Notes: generated from the letters alone by a model not told the origin. A stretch of 64,000 nt of DNA from Porphyridium purpureum (GCA_008690995.1 VRMN01000002.1:1178001-1242000), one strand, 5' to 3'; numbered from the stretch's first letter, positions 28,231-38,093 are shown. Translations and numbers: made by a program.

Positions 28231-29481
28231 TTATTTGAGCAGACTAAAGTACAGAAGCGCGGCACTGAATATGGCCACCGGGACTGCAAATGTGATGGGA
28301 ACGCTGCTAGGTGGCGTGGGTGACGCCGTTGACATGTCCGAATCACTACTACCTTCATAGTTCGCAGGAAGAGATGCGCGGCTCGCGTTCTGGATGTGGT
28401 CTGAAATCTCAGTGCGGGAAGGTGGACTGGAGGCAGGCCACGTATGTAGCAGCTCAAATTCTTCCCGCATAATTTTTTCCGCCTGCACGCCGGCGCCAAG
28501 CACCGTAATGTCTTGCCAGCGCTTCCACAGCTCAAAATCGCCAGGGTACGCGCGAAACAGGATTCCCCGAAGAGGGTACCAAGTTCCGGACTTGTACAGC
28601 AGCTCCATCACAAAGGCGCGCGGGATCTGGCCCACAAAGTCCAGGCGTTCGCGACGACCCTGCACTTGCATAACTCCAGAATGGCTGGGTACCTCGCCGA
28701 GGCGCGGGTTGATCAACAGGATCGGTCGCTCAGATCCGATGCGCTCAACCGTACTCATGACCTGTTCAACCACAGGAGCACCCTGTGCATTGGTTGGAGA
28801 CACGAATATGAAAACATCGACGTCATCTGTGACATGTTCCGGTCCAAGATCCGCCAGCCGAACTCGCGTGCGCAATCCCTCTGACCACGATTCGCTTGAC
28901 GCACGAATGTCGGCGGCGAGCGTCTTCTGCAGGCCCGCAACGGACAGCGGCAAACCGCCAAATTGTGTAGCGCTCTGAGTCATCATTTGCACGGTTAATG
29001 CGCGATCGTCCGCCAGCCGCATCACCAAGTCCCAGATCACCTTGATTAGGAAGCGACGATCGTAAATGTCGAGCGCCGGATTCAGTTCCGGGAGTAGCAC
29101 GGTGGCCGACATTACATTTTTGCAAGTGCTACCATTGACCTTGCCCTGACGCACGTCGTCAATCGCGGTAACCAACGCAGTATTCATTGTATCTGTATAA
29201 AACGCACGCTCATGTGCGCTCATGGGTGACTGGTTGATGCGCGGTGTGAACCGGCTGTTCTTGACCAGCTGTACACCATGCTCCTCGTCCAGCTCCAGCT
29301 CGGTGAAAGGCACTGCGCACATCACCGCCACCCTAGATGGAGCGCGCGTCCGTACACTCGGACAGGCTTTTTGTCGCGTCACGGCAGACGCCCACGCGTT
29401 ACCTCCGCCGCCACGCAATCGCAGCGCGTTCGGACGCTGTGCCGCCGCCGGGGAGGCAGAAAACGCAAGAGGATTTGACAT
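28231..29481 (-). CDS. DUF1995-domain plastid protein, LPA3-like
   Basis: A 416-residue protein. The first 55 residues (MSNPLAFSASPAAAQRPNAL...) are Ser/Ala/Arg-rich and fit a plastid transit peptide. Residues about 65-330 match the DUF1995 pattern: an N-terminal helix with ERAFYTDTMNTALVTAIDDV, LLPELNPALDIYDRR, a DVDVFIFVSPTNAQG strand, and ILLINPRLGE followed by the F-x-G-x-I-P-R-A-F block. DUF1995 includes plant LPA3, which helps assemble photosystem II. The C-terminal tail is Ser/Pro-rich and ends in one hydrophobic segment (ITFAVPVAIFSAALLYF), which would anchor it in a membrane. An upstream ATG at 29697 lies 13 bases from the neighbour's stop and before a CTGTAC at 29593, so the internal start is preferred. 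Confidence 0.75.
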   Translation of the reverse strand: MSNPLAFSASPAAAQRPNALRLRGGGGNAWASAVTRQKACPSVRTRAPSRVAVMCAVPFTELELDEEHGVQLVKNSRFTPRINQSPMSAHERAFYTDTMNTALVTAIDDVRQGKVNGSTCKNVMSATVLLPELNPALDIYDRRFLIKVIWDLVMRLADDRALTVQMMTQSATQFGGLPLSVAGLQKTLAADIRASSESWSEGLRTRVRLADLGPEHVTDDVDVFIFVSPTNAQGAPVVEQVMSTVERIGSERPILLINPRLGEVPSHSGVMQVQGRRERLDFVGQIPRAFVMELLYKSGTWYPLRGILFRAYPGDFELWKRWQDITVLGAGVQAEKIMREEFELLHTWPASSPPSRTEISDHIQNASRASLPANYEGSSDSDMSTASPTPPSSVPITFAVPVAIFSAALLYFSLLK

Positions 29482-29709
29482 GCTGCCTAGAAATGATTTA
29501 CTCTCTCTGACCAGCGGCTCCAGTTCATCTGTGACTTGACCTCCCTTTGTTCTAACGCCTGCCGGCTCTTTCGATCTTGAGTTGGAATCGCACTGTACTC
29601 CACGAGTTGAACAACTTTGGTCCGTGGTTGGCGTCAGCGTGCTGCTTGCTGCGCGCAACCATTTCAGTGGCAGACTGGGCATGGAGTCGTGTCGCATATC
29701 CGCGACGCG

Positions 29710-31311
29710 TCACGTCTTGGACAGCTCAAGCTGAGTGGCACGATCGCGTCGAGCATCCAGTTCGTTTCCGCCTGGAGCCAGCGTCGAGCAGTATATGGCA
29801 TGAGCAAATGGCGCGCTGCAGTACGGAATGGGTTCCTGGTTGTCGCGACTGTCGAGCACCTGCCACGCGTCGTCTAGGCTAATAAACGTCTGTGGTGGTT
29901 GTGAGCGGAGCATCTGCACCAGCCTGGAAAAAGAGCTCGTGAAGCGACCCACGACGAGTGGTGCACGACGCATAATTTCAGCTTCGGCCGCTGCGTGAAC
30001 AAATGCGACATGATTGAGCGAAAGCGCGTCGCGAGCCTGCAGCTGCTGGATCGAGTAAGTAGGTGAGTACACAATGGCAACAAAGCGCAAGCCGGAGCGT
30101 GAACCCGCGACGCTCTCCAGACTCTCAACCACTTTTTTGGATTTGCACGCCACGAACACCGTGCTCGCATTCGACAGGTACAAAGCCACTTCAAGGAATG
30201 GCTCCAGATCCGAAGCACCACCGTGCCAGCCAATATGATCGCTCTCCACTCGCAAGTCAAAGCCAATAAAGTCGCTGCCAAGAGTATCCAGCTGCTGTTT
30301 CACCAGCTCGTCTACGTCTGCTACAACTTTCGGCTTTAGTCGCGTCCATGCCGCTTGTGCAATCAGCCGAAACTGCGCTAGCGAGTCAGGCAGCGGCACC
30401 TCGTACTTGAAGTGCAGGTTAATAAATTCACTGGGTAAATAGTAGCACATGGGAAGCTCGCTATTCTCTGGCAACGGATCCGTTCGGAAAACCATGGCTA
30501 TGTTCCTGCACCGCACACCATCAAACTGATGCACAATCCTATCGATGGGCACCAATACGCGCTCACTTGCCGCAGTGGACTCTTTGTCCGAATCAGCCGC
30601 CCGAAGGCATGTTTCGGTGATGCGCTCAGAGTAGCACCGCCAAGACTCGCCAGTGCCACAGTCATACATCCATTCGGAATGTTTCTCAAACGGCTTAAGA
30701 AAAAGCGGAACGCCACGCTCAAGTCCCGCGGCAATGCCAGCAATCACCCACAAAAAAGGAGTAGCAAAGCCCGACCACTGCAAGTTTTGCTTCATCATGA
30801 CTGCGCGTTCGCATGACATTTTCTGCAACAAGGCAGAGCCACCATCCTTGCCCTCCCAGTGCTCCGTGGCCTTCTTTGCAATCATATGCCACGCGAGCTC
30901 CTGATCGGTCACGTTCACAGCGCTCGATGATTCCCCATGCGGATGCGACGGATGGTGAACGTCTGTCTCCGCATTCGGTATTCTGCCGTGGCCATGAAAA
31001 TGACCCTGACTGGCACTATTGTGCGTCCAGCGTCCGTACAGGAGCATGTGCACGAGCAGTATACCAACCAGAAACGCGGCCATGAGCCCCAACCCGACTT
31101 TGAACAGCGGCGAGTGCCGCGCGTGTATCAATTCGCGCAACATCTTTTCCAGCCAGCGACTGAACGGCTCGTGCGCCGCTGGTCTGGACGGCGGAAGCTG
31201 TCCGTCTTCAAGCGCGGAGATAGCATCTGCGCGCGGATCATTGTGCACGCGCACGAAGACTTTGCGCTGCGACGCATGTGCGGCACCTGCTGCGGCCGCC
31301 GCAGTCGCCAT
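29710..31311 (-). CDS. Type II membrane glycosyltransferase, fucosyltransferase-like
   Basis: A 533-residue type II membrane protein. There is a short cytosolic tail, one membrane helix at about residues 70-92 (VGLGLMAAFLVGILLVHML), a His-rich stem, then a lumenal catalytic region. The segment FIGFDLRVESDHIGWHGG followed by a VFVAC-SKKVVESLE strand and RAPLVVGRFTSSFSRLVQML resembles the GT-B nucleotide-sugar half of alpha-1,6-fucosyltransferases and plant O-fucosyltransferase-type enzymes. A Golgi role in N-glycan or cell-wall polysaccharide building is likely. Donor and acceptor cannot be told. The start is the first ATG (MATAAAAAG). It is head-to-head with the PHD gene, 208 bases apart. Confidence 0.65.
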   Translation of the reverse strand: MATAAAAAGAAHASQRKVFVRVHNDPRADAISALEDGQLPPSRPAAHEPFSRWLEKMLRELIHARHSPLFKVGLGLMAAFLVGILLVHMLLYGRWTHNSASQGHFHGHGRIPNAETDVHHPSHPHGESSSAVNVTDQELAWHMIAKKATEHWEGKDGGSALLQKMSCERAVMMKQNLQWSGFATPFLWVIAGIAAGLERGVPLFLKPFEKHSEWMYDCGTGESWRCYSERITETCLRAADSDKESTAASERVLVPIDRIVHQFDGVRCRNIAMVFRTDPLPENSELPMCYYLPSEFINLHFKYEVPLPDSLAQFRLIAQAAWTRLKPKVVADVDELVKQQLDTLGSDFIGFDLRVESDHIGWHGGASDLEPFLEVALYLSNASTVFVACKSKKVVESLESVAGSRSGLRFVAIVYSPTYSIQQLQARDALSLNHVAFVHAAAEAEIMRRAPLVVGRFTSSFSRLVQMLRSQPPQTFISLDDAWQVLDSRDNQEPIPYCSAPFAHAIYCSTLAPGGNELDARRDRATQLELSKT

Positions 31312-31519
31312 CGTCTCAACATCATCAGCTCAACACAAACTCCCGTCTCCCCCAATCGTAAACGGTTTCAATTTCCAGCATTTGGTTGCAGGTTCAGAAA
31401 CCAAACCGCTTAAACCAGTAGACCGTTTATCTGAAAGTAGTGTACAGTTGCGCCGGGCTGAACGGTTGCGCGAGTGCGCAAGGGCGGCAGTGCAGGGAGA
31501 GCGAGCCAGAGAAAGGCAA
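31312..31519. promoter_or_regulatory. Divergent promoter, fucosyltransferase-like / PHD gene
   Basis: Short shared region with TGTACAG at 31441-31447. Several AACCG/CGGTT cores occur around 31365-31435 (AAACGGTTT, AAACCGC, GACCGTTT). These could be shared control sites. Confidence 0.45.
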
Positions 31520-32437
31520 ATGATTGATGAAGGCGGGACGGTGCGGCGTGACCATGCGGGTGCCGCGCATGGGGCGGCAGGTCCAGTGACACCCAAGATT
31601 CTGGTTCACGGCAGCCACCATCATACGAATGCGGGGGCGCCTGCAGTACTGGCCGGTAAAGAAAAGCCGCATGCAGCTGGCACGGCCGCCATTCCGGAAT
31701 GCGTCAAGTGTATGCTGCGCGAGTTCCCGCAGCTTATGCTTGGATGCTTTGCGTGCTCTCGAGCAATTCATTTCTATTGCATGAACCCGCCGCGGGTCCA
31801 ATTTCCGGACGCGCCGTGGATGTGCAGGCTGTGCCTCGACGAAGAGGTCCGGCGTGTCCCGCGGAAAAGCAAGAAGCAGAGGTTGAACGCATGGCTGAAG
31901 ACCGCGTCCTCGGCCTCCAGCGAAATATGTCGTTCAGAAGTGCAAGCTCAGGATCGTCACCCGTGCCACATCAGCCCGGATCGCCACGCGACTCAAATTC
32001 ACAACTTGCTGACTGAATTAGACCTGGAAAGTGTTCTGAGCTCGCCAGAGCTTTCGCAGGAGTTCCTAGAGCAGGTTGTGATGCAACTCGCTCGACAAAA
32101 GGGCGGTTTGCTCAGAGAGCTAAAAACAGCTTCGGCAGCAAGACCGCAATCTGTGCCCACCGAAACGCAGCACGTCGTGAATGCTGCCTTGGAAAGAAAT
32201 CCTCAGGGCGTAGGAGGGGAAGGTGCAAATGCGCTCACTGTATTCAATGGACCGGAAAATGCTGATTTTGTTCATCTTTCAAATCTGCCAAAATTGCAAA
32301 CAGAAGCGCACGCGCATCATTCCTCGGATTTTCGATCGCAGTTGCAACCAAAGCTTCTCGACTCCGCCGCCGCTGCGCCAGAGCTTCGGCGAGAAAATGA
32401 CGAGTGGGTTTTGGGTGCTCAGACAAGAAGACCCTAG
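31520..32437 (+). CDS. PHD-type zinc finger protein
   Basis: A 305-residue probable chromatin reader. A compact PHD-like finger sits at about residues 60-105: CVKCMLREFPQLMLGC, FACSRAIHFYC, then WMCRLC, giving the C4HC3 spacing with a Trp before the last Cys pair. The rest is Ser/Ala-rich, with one predicted helix (LSQEFLEQVVMQLARQKG) and an acidic-basic tail. The ATG at 31520 (MIDEGGTV) is chosen because the frame upstream overlaps the divergent neighbour's promoter and coding start. Target histone marks are unknown. No other domain is visible. Confidence 0.72.
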   Translation: MIDEGGTVRRDHAGAAHGAAGPVTPKILVHGSHHHTNAGAPAVLAGKEKPHAAGTAAIPECVKCMLREFPQLMLGCFACSRAIHFYCMNPPRVQFPDAPWMCRLCLDEEVRRVPRKSKKQRLNAWLKTASSASSEICRSEVQAQDRHPCHISPDRHATQIHNLLTELDLESVLSSPELSQEFLEQVVMQLARQKGGLLRELKTASAARPQSVPTETQHVVNAALERNPQGVGGEGANALTVFNGPENADFVHLSNLPKLQTEAHAHHSSDFRSQLQPKLLDSAAAAPELRRENDEWVLGAQTRRP

Positions 32438-32540
32438 AGGCAGGTGGGGGCGATATTCCTACGGGGCAGGCGAAGCAGGCAAAGCAGGCGAAACACCAGG
32501 TATGCACATGAAGGCATCCCGCACCAACAAAGCGCTATTT

Positions 32541-35500
32541 TTAGGTTGGTGCGGTGGCCGCGATGGCGACGCTACGCTTTGAATTCTGGCGGTCGAGACC
32601 CGCCCGATCGATGTCTGGATTGATGAGAATTCGAGCCATGAAATCCTTCCACACGTCACGGCCATTAAAGAGATTGATGGCGCGGATTCGCTCGTTGGCG
32701 AGATGAGCGTTGTCTGTGTTTGCACCCAGAGGAATTTGGATGACAGGGCACTTGAGCGTCTCTTCAAAAAAGGAAGTCAGTCCCAGCGTACCGCCTTCGC
32801 GCACAAACAGGGGCTCCTGTTGCCAGACGTGCTGGATAGCGGCGGACACCGCGGTATAGTACTCATCATGTAGGTTCCCAAGCCACCATTTGCCTTTGTT
32901 CATGCACTTGATTGACACCTGGTTGCCCGAGTGAAGCTTGCCAAACTCATATTCCAAGTAACGCTTAATCAGCTCGAGTATCTTGTCGGGGTCCTGGTCC
33001 GGGACCAGACGTACTGATATCCTAGCGGTGGCGCTCTTGGGCAGCACCGAAAAGACTTTGGTCATGTTTGAGGTCACGACGGACGTGATCGACAATGACG
33101 GTTTTGCCCATCGCGCCTCCAGAACCTCGAGGCTATTTGAACTAATCAACTTGCTCACACCCGTGCTCTGCATGAAGTCTTCCGCTCGAAAGTCTACCCT
33201 TTCGAAGAGCGCGCGCTCGTCGGCGCTTAAGTCCTTGACATCTTCGTGGAAAAAGGGAATGTTAATATTTCCACGTGAATCCTTGAGCGAAGCAAGCACG
33301 ATGCACAAATCTGTCACTGGCTCAAGCATCGCGCCGCCATCCACGCCGGCATGCAAATTGCAATTAGGCCCACTCACGCTGATTTCGAGATCCAAAACAC
33401 CGCGCATGCCGTACGTGATGCACGGCTGCTCGGCCCCAATCCAGTATGAATTTGACTTCATCACAAGTTTGCAGTTTAACAGCAGCTCACGATCGACGCC
33501 GTCAACCAGTTCGCGTGCGATCATCTCCCGAAAGCCTTCGTTGCTGCCTTCGCCATGACCCTCTATGGCAAAGATCACATTGTGTGTCAGCACGCGCTCT
33601 GGACAATGTTCTACCCCATCGCTACTATATTGCGGTTGCTCTTCATTCGTAGTGTTATCACGGATCGCTCTAAACTCCTGAAGGAGCTCCATGAATGCAA
33701 ACGCCATGGCCAAAATCGGGCCCTTATTGTCTGTCACGCCTCGGCCGTAAAAATGGCCATCGCGCGCACTCATCTGCCAGGGGTCGGAGTACCATTCCCG
33801 CTCCTGAGCGGAAACGCAGTCGTAGTGCCCATAAACCAAAACTGTGGGCGCGTTCGGTTGCATGGCTCGAAAAACCGCCCACACAAGCGGGTTTGCAAGA
33901 AAATCTTTCTGCAAATCAGGAGTCCCTGAAGCCAACGCAGAAGGTGCATCTGGCAAAAAGGTACGGTTCGCGGCCGGATTTTCAAAGCGCACGGTCGCAC
34001 CCAACTCCTCAAGAACATTAAAAATGAACTCCGCCGCGTCCCAGCATCCGCTCCGATGCAAGCCATGAGCACTGCCAGACACAGATCGGAAGGCGACCCA
34101 TTCACTGAGTGCGTTTTCCAACAGGCGATTGCGATCCTGATGGGCCATTTTGGCACTGAATACGCGATTTCTTCCGGCATGAGACGCCTGTGCTGTGCGA
34201 TCAGATACTGCCGAGTCTGCTAGCGCACCATCAAAGTCAGCCTCCGTCGAGGGAGTGCAAGGCTCGGCTACCGGTGACCACAGATCTTTGGCCTCCCACG
34301 CCAGGACCTTGCCGTTGGTATGGGACGAGAAAATCACGCGCGAATCTGAAGAGACACAGACACTTTCAACCTTACTATACCCTACAGTCTGAAAGGTACG
34401 CTGCACAGTGCATGTGTCCGTGCACCATTGTGTGATAACACCACTTGCATCACCGGCAACAAAGAAGGAATCATTTGCCGCTACAGCCAGACAGCAGATT
34501 TCCGAGCCACTACCGTACAGGGTCGACTTGCACACGAACCCCTTACTCACATCCCAAACCCGAATGGTACCATCTTTGGACGCCGAGACTATAAGTGGAG
34601 GGCCTCTGTTCTCGGACGCAGTGGACGCAGAATTTGAGGCACTGCGAATAGATACGCAAGCTGTCACAGCGTCACGGTGGCCCCGCAGTAGAGCTTGAAA
34701 CTTACCACTTTCGACATCCCACACACGCAAAAAACCGTCGGCGCATGCACTGCACAGAAGAGCGCCGTTCTCAGCAAGCGCGAGCCCTTGCACACCGCTG
34801 TGATGGTACATTTCGGACGACACATCATCGGAACCATGGCGTACCAGAGGTTCCCACCAGCTTTCGAAGCCATTGATCGATGGATGCCTCTTTCCCTTTG
34901 GCAGTGGCTGAAGCGGCTGCACCGGATTGTTCGCGTGGTACGTACTCAGAAGCGTGCTGTCCTCGGAACTGCAAATGCGCAAGTACGTATCTCCACACCC
35001 GTAAAAAATGCTGCCATCTCGAACGTACGCGAGTGCGAAGATACCACCCACTTGACCACATTCAATGGTTCGAATGAGCTCAAACGACGAACCGATACTC
35101 CACTCCTTGATCACTCCTGACGTAGACGCAGAAGCCAAGATACAGCGCTGCGGGTCCACCAAGAGTGAGAAAATCGAAGTCGGAATGCGAAGATTATCAT
35201 GTTCGAGCACAGTATGCATTTGCTGAGCTTCAAGATCCCAGATGTGGATGTCACCATTTTGAGAGCCCATAATCAGATACTTGTTCTCGAATTCAGCCAT
35301 GCAAAACACGATCTCGTTCTCTTTGGTGGAAATCTCGTAACGCAAATATATATTCCCACTTTCGACACCAAGCGCCGCTGTTTTGCTGCCTCCGTCCGGG
35401 TCCGGATATGATCGTCCAGGCAAGGACTGGTTCACTTGCAGCGCCAGGGCTTCCACACCACTCCTCGATGAGGTGCCGGCCGCGAGGCCATGCGCTTGCA

Positions 35501-36584
35501 ACTTGGCCGCATGGCTAAAGTCTGCGTTTTGATGCCGCTGGGCCTGCTCAAGGCACTCATGAATGAGAAAGCGCGACGGTCCCAAGCCGCGGCGATCAGA
35601 CAGGTCATCATTCGCTGCCTTTTGGCTGCTTTCGTAAAGCACAATTGGGCAAATAAAGATATCCCGAGCAGCTTCGGTCACTAGAATAAGACTCTGTGCG
35701 GGGGCCGGGATCCAATCATTCAAATTGTCGCTCAGCGGCTCCGACGAAATCATCGCAAAACTCGGGTGCCGACTAGTATGTTTCACACAGTAATTCCCTG
35801 TCCTTTGCGGGCAGCAATCTTCGTACTTCGATCCCATGGCCACGTAGAGGGACGCACATGTCACAGTTTTCGGATCTGGATGGATGGCAAAGCGTGTCGC
35901 GCACGTGGTAATGCCGTCCGTGACGACGAAATTGAGCAAGGAAACCTCCTCGATGCCGTGGGTTTTCAGAATACTGTACACAGTTTGCAAGGTGGCTTCA
36001 GTCACCAGCCTGAACTCTTCCGGGCTGAGCGCTGTGCGCAAGATCTGAGCGGGCGTCTTGTTCGCGCCAACAAGGCGCATGACCTCATTCAAAAATACCG
36101 CGAACAGCACCGCCGAATCGGAAGAGCCGTGCTCTACAGCAAAGTCGAACGCGAGACCTTCTAAGCTCTGGACAATATCACGCCGCACTCTCGTATACGC
36201 CGCTATGCCGCCATTATGCATGAACGAAAACCTTCCTGCTTGGAAAGGGTGACATGTATTCTCGCTCACGTCCATGCCAGCCGACGCCGCGCGCACGTGC
36301 GCGAAAATCATGCGCGAACGCACCTTGTTCGCGATTTTCTCCAGGTTGACGTCGTTCCATGCTGGCCGCGTACTCTTGTACACGCATGGCTCTGGATCTT
36401 GATCCAAATCCAAAGAGTACCACAAGAGACCAAAGCCATCACCGTTCAGCGCACTGGGCAGCCACCCATCGCCTGAAATACGCTCCCTCGACGAAAAGCT
36501 CTGTCGTACAATGCTCCGGTTCGGCCTCAGCACCAACTCCGACGCAGTCACGATGTCCCCCACGTACGCCAGAAGACGACACAT
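32541..36584 (-). CDS. Dug3-WD40-Dug2 fusion: glutathione-degrading amidotransferase
   Basis: One 1347-residue protein joins two yeast proteins. Residues 1 to about 270 are a class II glutamine amidotransferase like Dug3: nucleophile Cys2 in MCRLLAYVG, NGDGFGLLWY, FAHVRAAS and FMHNGG. Residues about 410-790 hold WD40 repeats (DIHIWDLEAQ, IKEWSI, FLRVWDVES, TIRVWDVS). Residues about 810-1347 are an M20 metallopeptidase like Dug2, with YGHYDCV, GRGVTDNKGP, EGHGEGSNEG and the final NTDNAHL. Yeast Dug2 (WD40 plus M20) and Dug3 form a complex that removes the gamma-glutamyl group from glutathione; Dug1 then splits Cys-Gly. The fused protein should do the first step alone. Cys2 must become the N-terminus, which fixes this start. 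Confidence 0.93.
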   Translation of the reverse strand: MCRLLAYVGDIVTASELVLRPNRSIVRQSFSSRERISGDGWLPSALNGDGFGLLWYSLDLDQDPEPCVYKSTRPAWNDVNLEKIANKVRSRMIFAHVRAASAGMDVSENTCHPFQAGRFSFMHNGGIAAYTRVRRDIVQSLEGLAFDFAVEHGSSDSAVLFAVFLNEVMRLVGANKTPAQILRTALSPEEFRLVTEATLQTVYSILKTHGIEEVSLLNFVVTDGITTCATRFAIHPDPKTVTCASLYVAMGSKYEDCCPQRTGNYCVKHTSRHPSFAMISSEPLSDNLNDWIPAPAQSLILVTEAARDIFICPIVLYESSQKAANDDLSDRRGLGPSRFLIHECLEQAQRHQNADFSHAAKLQAHGLAAGTSSRSGVEALALQVNQSLPGRSYPDPDGGSKTAALGVESGNIYLRYEISTKENEIVFCMAEFENKYLIMGSQNGDIHIWDLEAQQMHTVLEHDNLRIPTSIFSLLVDPQRCILASASTSGVIKEWSIGSSFELIRTIECGQVGGIFALAYVRDGSIFYGCGDTYLRICSSEDSTLLSTYHANNPVQPLQPLPKGKRHPSINGFESWWEPLVRHGSDDVSSEMYHHSGVQGLALAENGALLCSACADGFLRVWDVESGKFQALLRGHRDAVTACVSIRSASNSASTASENRGPPLIVSASKDGTIRVWDVSKGFVCKSTLYGSGSEICCLAVAANDSFFVAGDASGVITQWCTDTCTVQRTFQTVGYSKVESVCVSSDSRVIFSSHTNGKVLAWEAKDLWSPVAEPCTPSTEADFDGALADSAVSDRTAQASHAGRNRVFSAKMAHQDRNRLLENALSEWVAFRSVSGSAHGLHRSGCWDAAEFIFNVLEELGATVRFENPAANRTFLPDAPSALASGTPDLQKDFLANPLVWAVFRAMQPNAPTVLVYGHYDCVSAQEREWYSDPWQMSARDGHFYGRGVTDNKGPILAMAFAFMELLQEFRAIRDNTTNEEQPQYSSDGVEHCPERVLTHNVIFAIEGHGEGSNEGFREMIARELVDGVDRELLLNCKLVMKSNSYWIGAEQPCITYGMRGVLDLEISVSGPNCNLHAGVDGGAMLEPVTDLCIVLASLKDSRGNINIPFFHEDVKDLSADERALFERVDFRAEDFMQSTGVSKLISSNSLEVLEARWAKPSLSITSVVTSNMTKVFSVLPKSATARISVRLVPDQDPDKILELIKRYLEYEFGKLHSGNQVSIKCMNKGKWWLGNLHDEYYTAVSAAIQHVWQQEPLFVREGGTLGLTSFFEETLKCPVIQIPLGANTDNAHLANERIRAINLFNGRDVWKDFMARILINPDIDRAGLDRQNSKRSVAIAATAPT

Positions 36585-36678
36585 TCTCGCTCGCCAAGTC
36601 TCGCACGTGCCTTGGCCACATGCGCAAGGCTGCTCGTCTCAGAAATCGTCAACATCGGCAGCAGAAGACGCCGGCGGT

Positions 36679-37497
36679 ATGGCATTTTCGAGTTCGTTGG
36701 CCGCAGCTTTGTGGGGGCGCCAACCTGCTGCCACATGCGCTCGTACGTATTTAGGCAAAGCGCCGCCACGAGCGGCGTTTGGCAGTGCGGATGCCCAGAG
36801 GCATACGACCGCGCCGGCGACAGCGCTGAGAATCGCGCTGGTGCTTGGCAGCACGAGAGTTGAGGGTCCGCCGTTCCCGGCCAACGTGGGAAAGCGTGTG
36901 GGGCTTTTTGCGGCGCGGCGGCTGCGTGAGCGCGGACATCATGTGGATGTGGTCGACCCGGTCGCGCTCAAGGAGCTACTACCACTGCTGGAGAAACCGC
37001 ACTTTGCGTACCGAAATGGCACCGCACCGCGCGGGATGGATGAGCTCGCTGATATATTTAAACGTGCCGATGCCTACGTGACTGTGACGCCAGAGTACAA
37101 CCACGCACCGTCACCTGCGCTGCTCAACGTGCTCAACCACTTTGGCAGCTCAATTTTTTCGTTCAAGCCTTCGGCAATCGTGGCGTACAGCCAAGGCCAA
37201 TGGGGAGGTGTGAGGGCTGCTCATACGCTTCGCTCGGTACTCTCAGAGCTCGGCTGCCTGCCCGTGTCGGCCATGATGCTCGTTCCGCATGCGCACCGCG
37301 TGTTCGACGACGAAGGGAACACTGCCGAGCCCACCGAGGCACAGCGATGGACCGGGTACTCAGACCGCACGTGGGCGCAGCTGGAATGGTGGGCACATGC
37401 TGCGCGCCAGCGCCGCGCTGAGCATGATCCCTTCGAGCAGTCTCCCTCTTACCAGCAGGCGCCCAGTCAGCGCAACGCGCCGATTTCAGGTTCTTGA
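36679..37497 (+). CDS. NADPH-dependent FMN reductase family protein
   Basis: A 272-residue flavodoxin-like oxidoreductase. Residues about 55-235 show the FMN_red fold: ALVLGSTRVEG phosphate loop, VTPEYNHAPSPALLNVLNHF (isoalloxazine contact) and AYSQGQWGGVRAAHTLRSVL. It would reduce FMN, quinones or other acceptors with NAD(P)H. The first 45 residues (MAFSSSLAAALWGRQPAATCARTYLGK) are basic and lack acids, so a mitochondrial or plastid presequence is likely. The ATG at 36679 leaves only 94 bases to the divergent Dug-fusion start, so the two genes probably share a promoter. The tail is Gln/Ser-rich. Confidence 0.88.
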   Translation: MAFSSSLAAALWGRQPAATCARTYLGKAPPRAAFGSADAQRHTTAPATALRIALVLGSTRVEGPPFPANVGKRVGLFAARRLRERGHHVDVVDPVALKELLPLLEKPHFAYRNGTAPRGMDELADIFKRADAYVTVTPEYNHAPSPALLNVLNHFGSSIFSFKPSAIVAYSQGQWGGVRAAHTLRSVLSELGCLPVSAMMLVPHAHRVFDDEGNTAEPTEAQRWTGYSDRTWAQLEWWAHAARQRRAEHDPFEQSPSYQQAPSQRNAPISGS

Positions 37498-37679
37498 TTC
37501 GGTGACAAGTTCGACGGAGCCATCGCGCATGTTAAGGAAAATGTGCGGGAAGGCTGGCCAGCCGGGAGAGGATTTGTGCCGTGTTCCCACCCGGTGAAAG
37601 CTGCCGTGCGCAGACATATAGCGCGCACCAGAGAGGGGCTGGCCCTGTGCTCGCCGCCTTGTGTCTCATCTGAGCAGAA

Positions 37680-38093
37680 ATGATTGTGCGCGGGAGCATT
37701 GAGTTGAAGCCGGGCGATTGGGAGATGCCCAGCGCTGCGGATTTACAAGGAGCGACGCTGTTCATCAAGATCAATCAAGCAGTACACGGGTTTGGGGGCT
37801 GCGGGCCATCGCAGGTGGCTGTCAAGCAGGCAGTGGTTGGTCCTACATCCTTCCCGCTGCAATATGAAATCACGTTCGAGCCGCCACCGGATCCTGAGGG
37901 TCGGCCACCGATCGCGTATTCGGTTAGCGCGGTCATGAACATGGGCTGGTGCCCTGAAGAAGGAGCACAGGAGTGGATCCGGAACGGCGATTGGCTCACC
38001 GACACCCACTTTCCACTCGAGCGGGGTGCGTCCGATGCCGCACAGCTGGATATCTTTCTTGTCCACCATCCACTTCGTCGAAGCGCTGAGTAG
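37680..38093 (+). CDS. YbaY-like beta-sandwich protein
   Basis: A 137-residue protein whose pattern fits the bacterial YbaY family: opening VRGSIELKPGDW, a strand ATLFIKINQAVHG, then SFPLQYEITFEPPPDPEGRPPIAYSV and the closing SAVMNMGWCP...GDWLTDTHFPL. In bacteria YbaY-type proteins are small lipoproteins of uncertain, chaperone-like role. No signal or lipobox is seen here, so it is probably cytosolic. The family is rare in eukaryotes, so gene transfer is possible. The short size and the ATG at base 37680 suit the whole domain. Confidence 0.7.
   Translation: MIVRGSIELKPGDWEMPSAADLQGATLFIKINQAVHGFGGCGPSQVAVKQAVVGPTSFPLQYEITFEPPPDPEGRPPIAYSVSAVMNMGWCPEEGAQEWIRNGDWLTDTHFPLERGASDAAQLDIFLVHHPLRRSAE

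Noticed and set aside
31019-31519. N-terminal extension of the PHD protein
   Set aside because: It overlaps the start of the divergent fucosyltransferase-like gene and lacks similarity to a domain. The ATG at 31520 is preferred.
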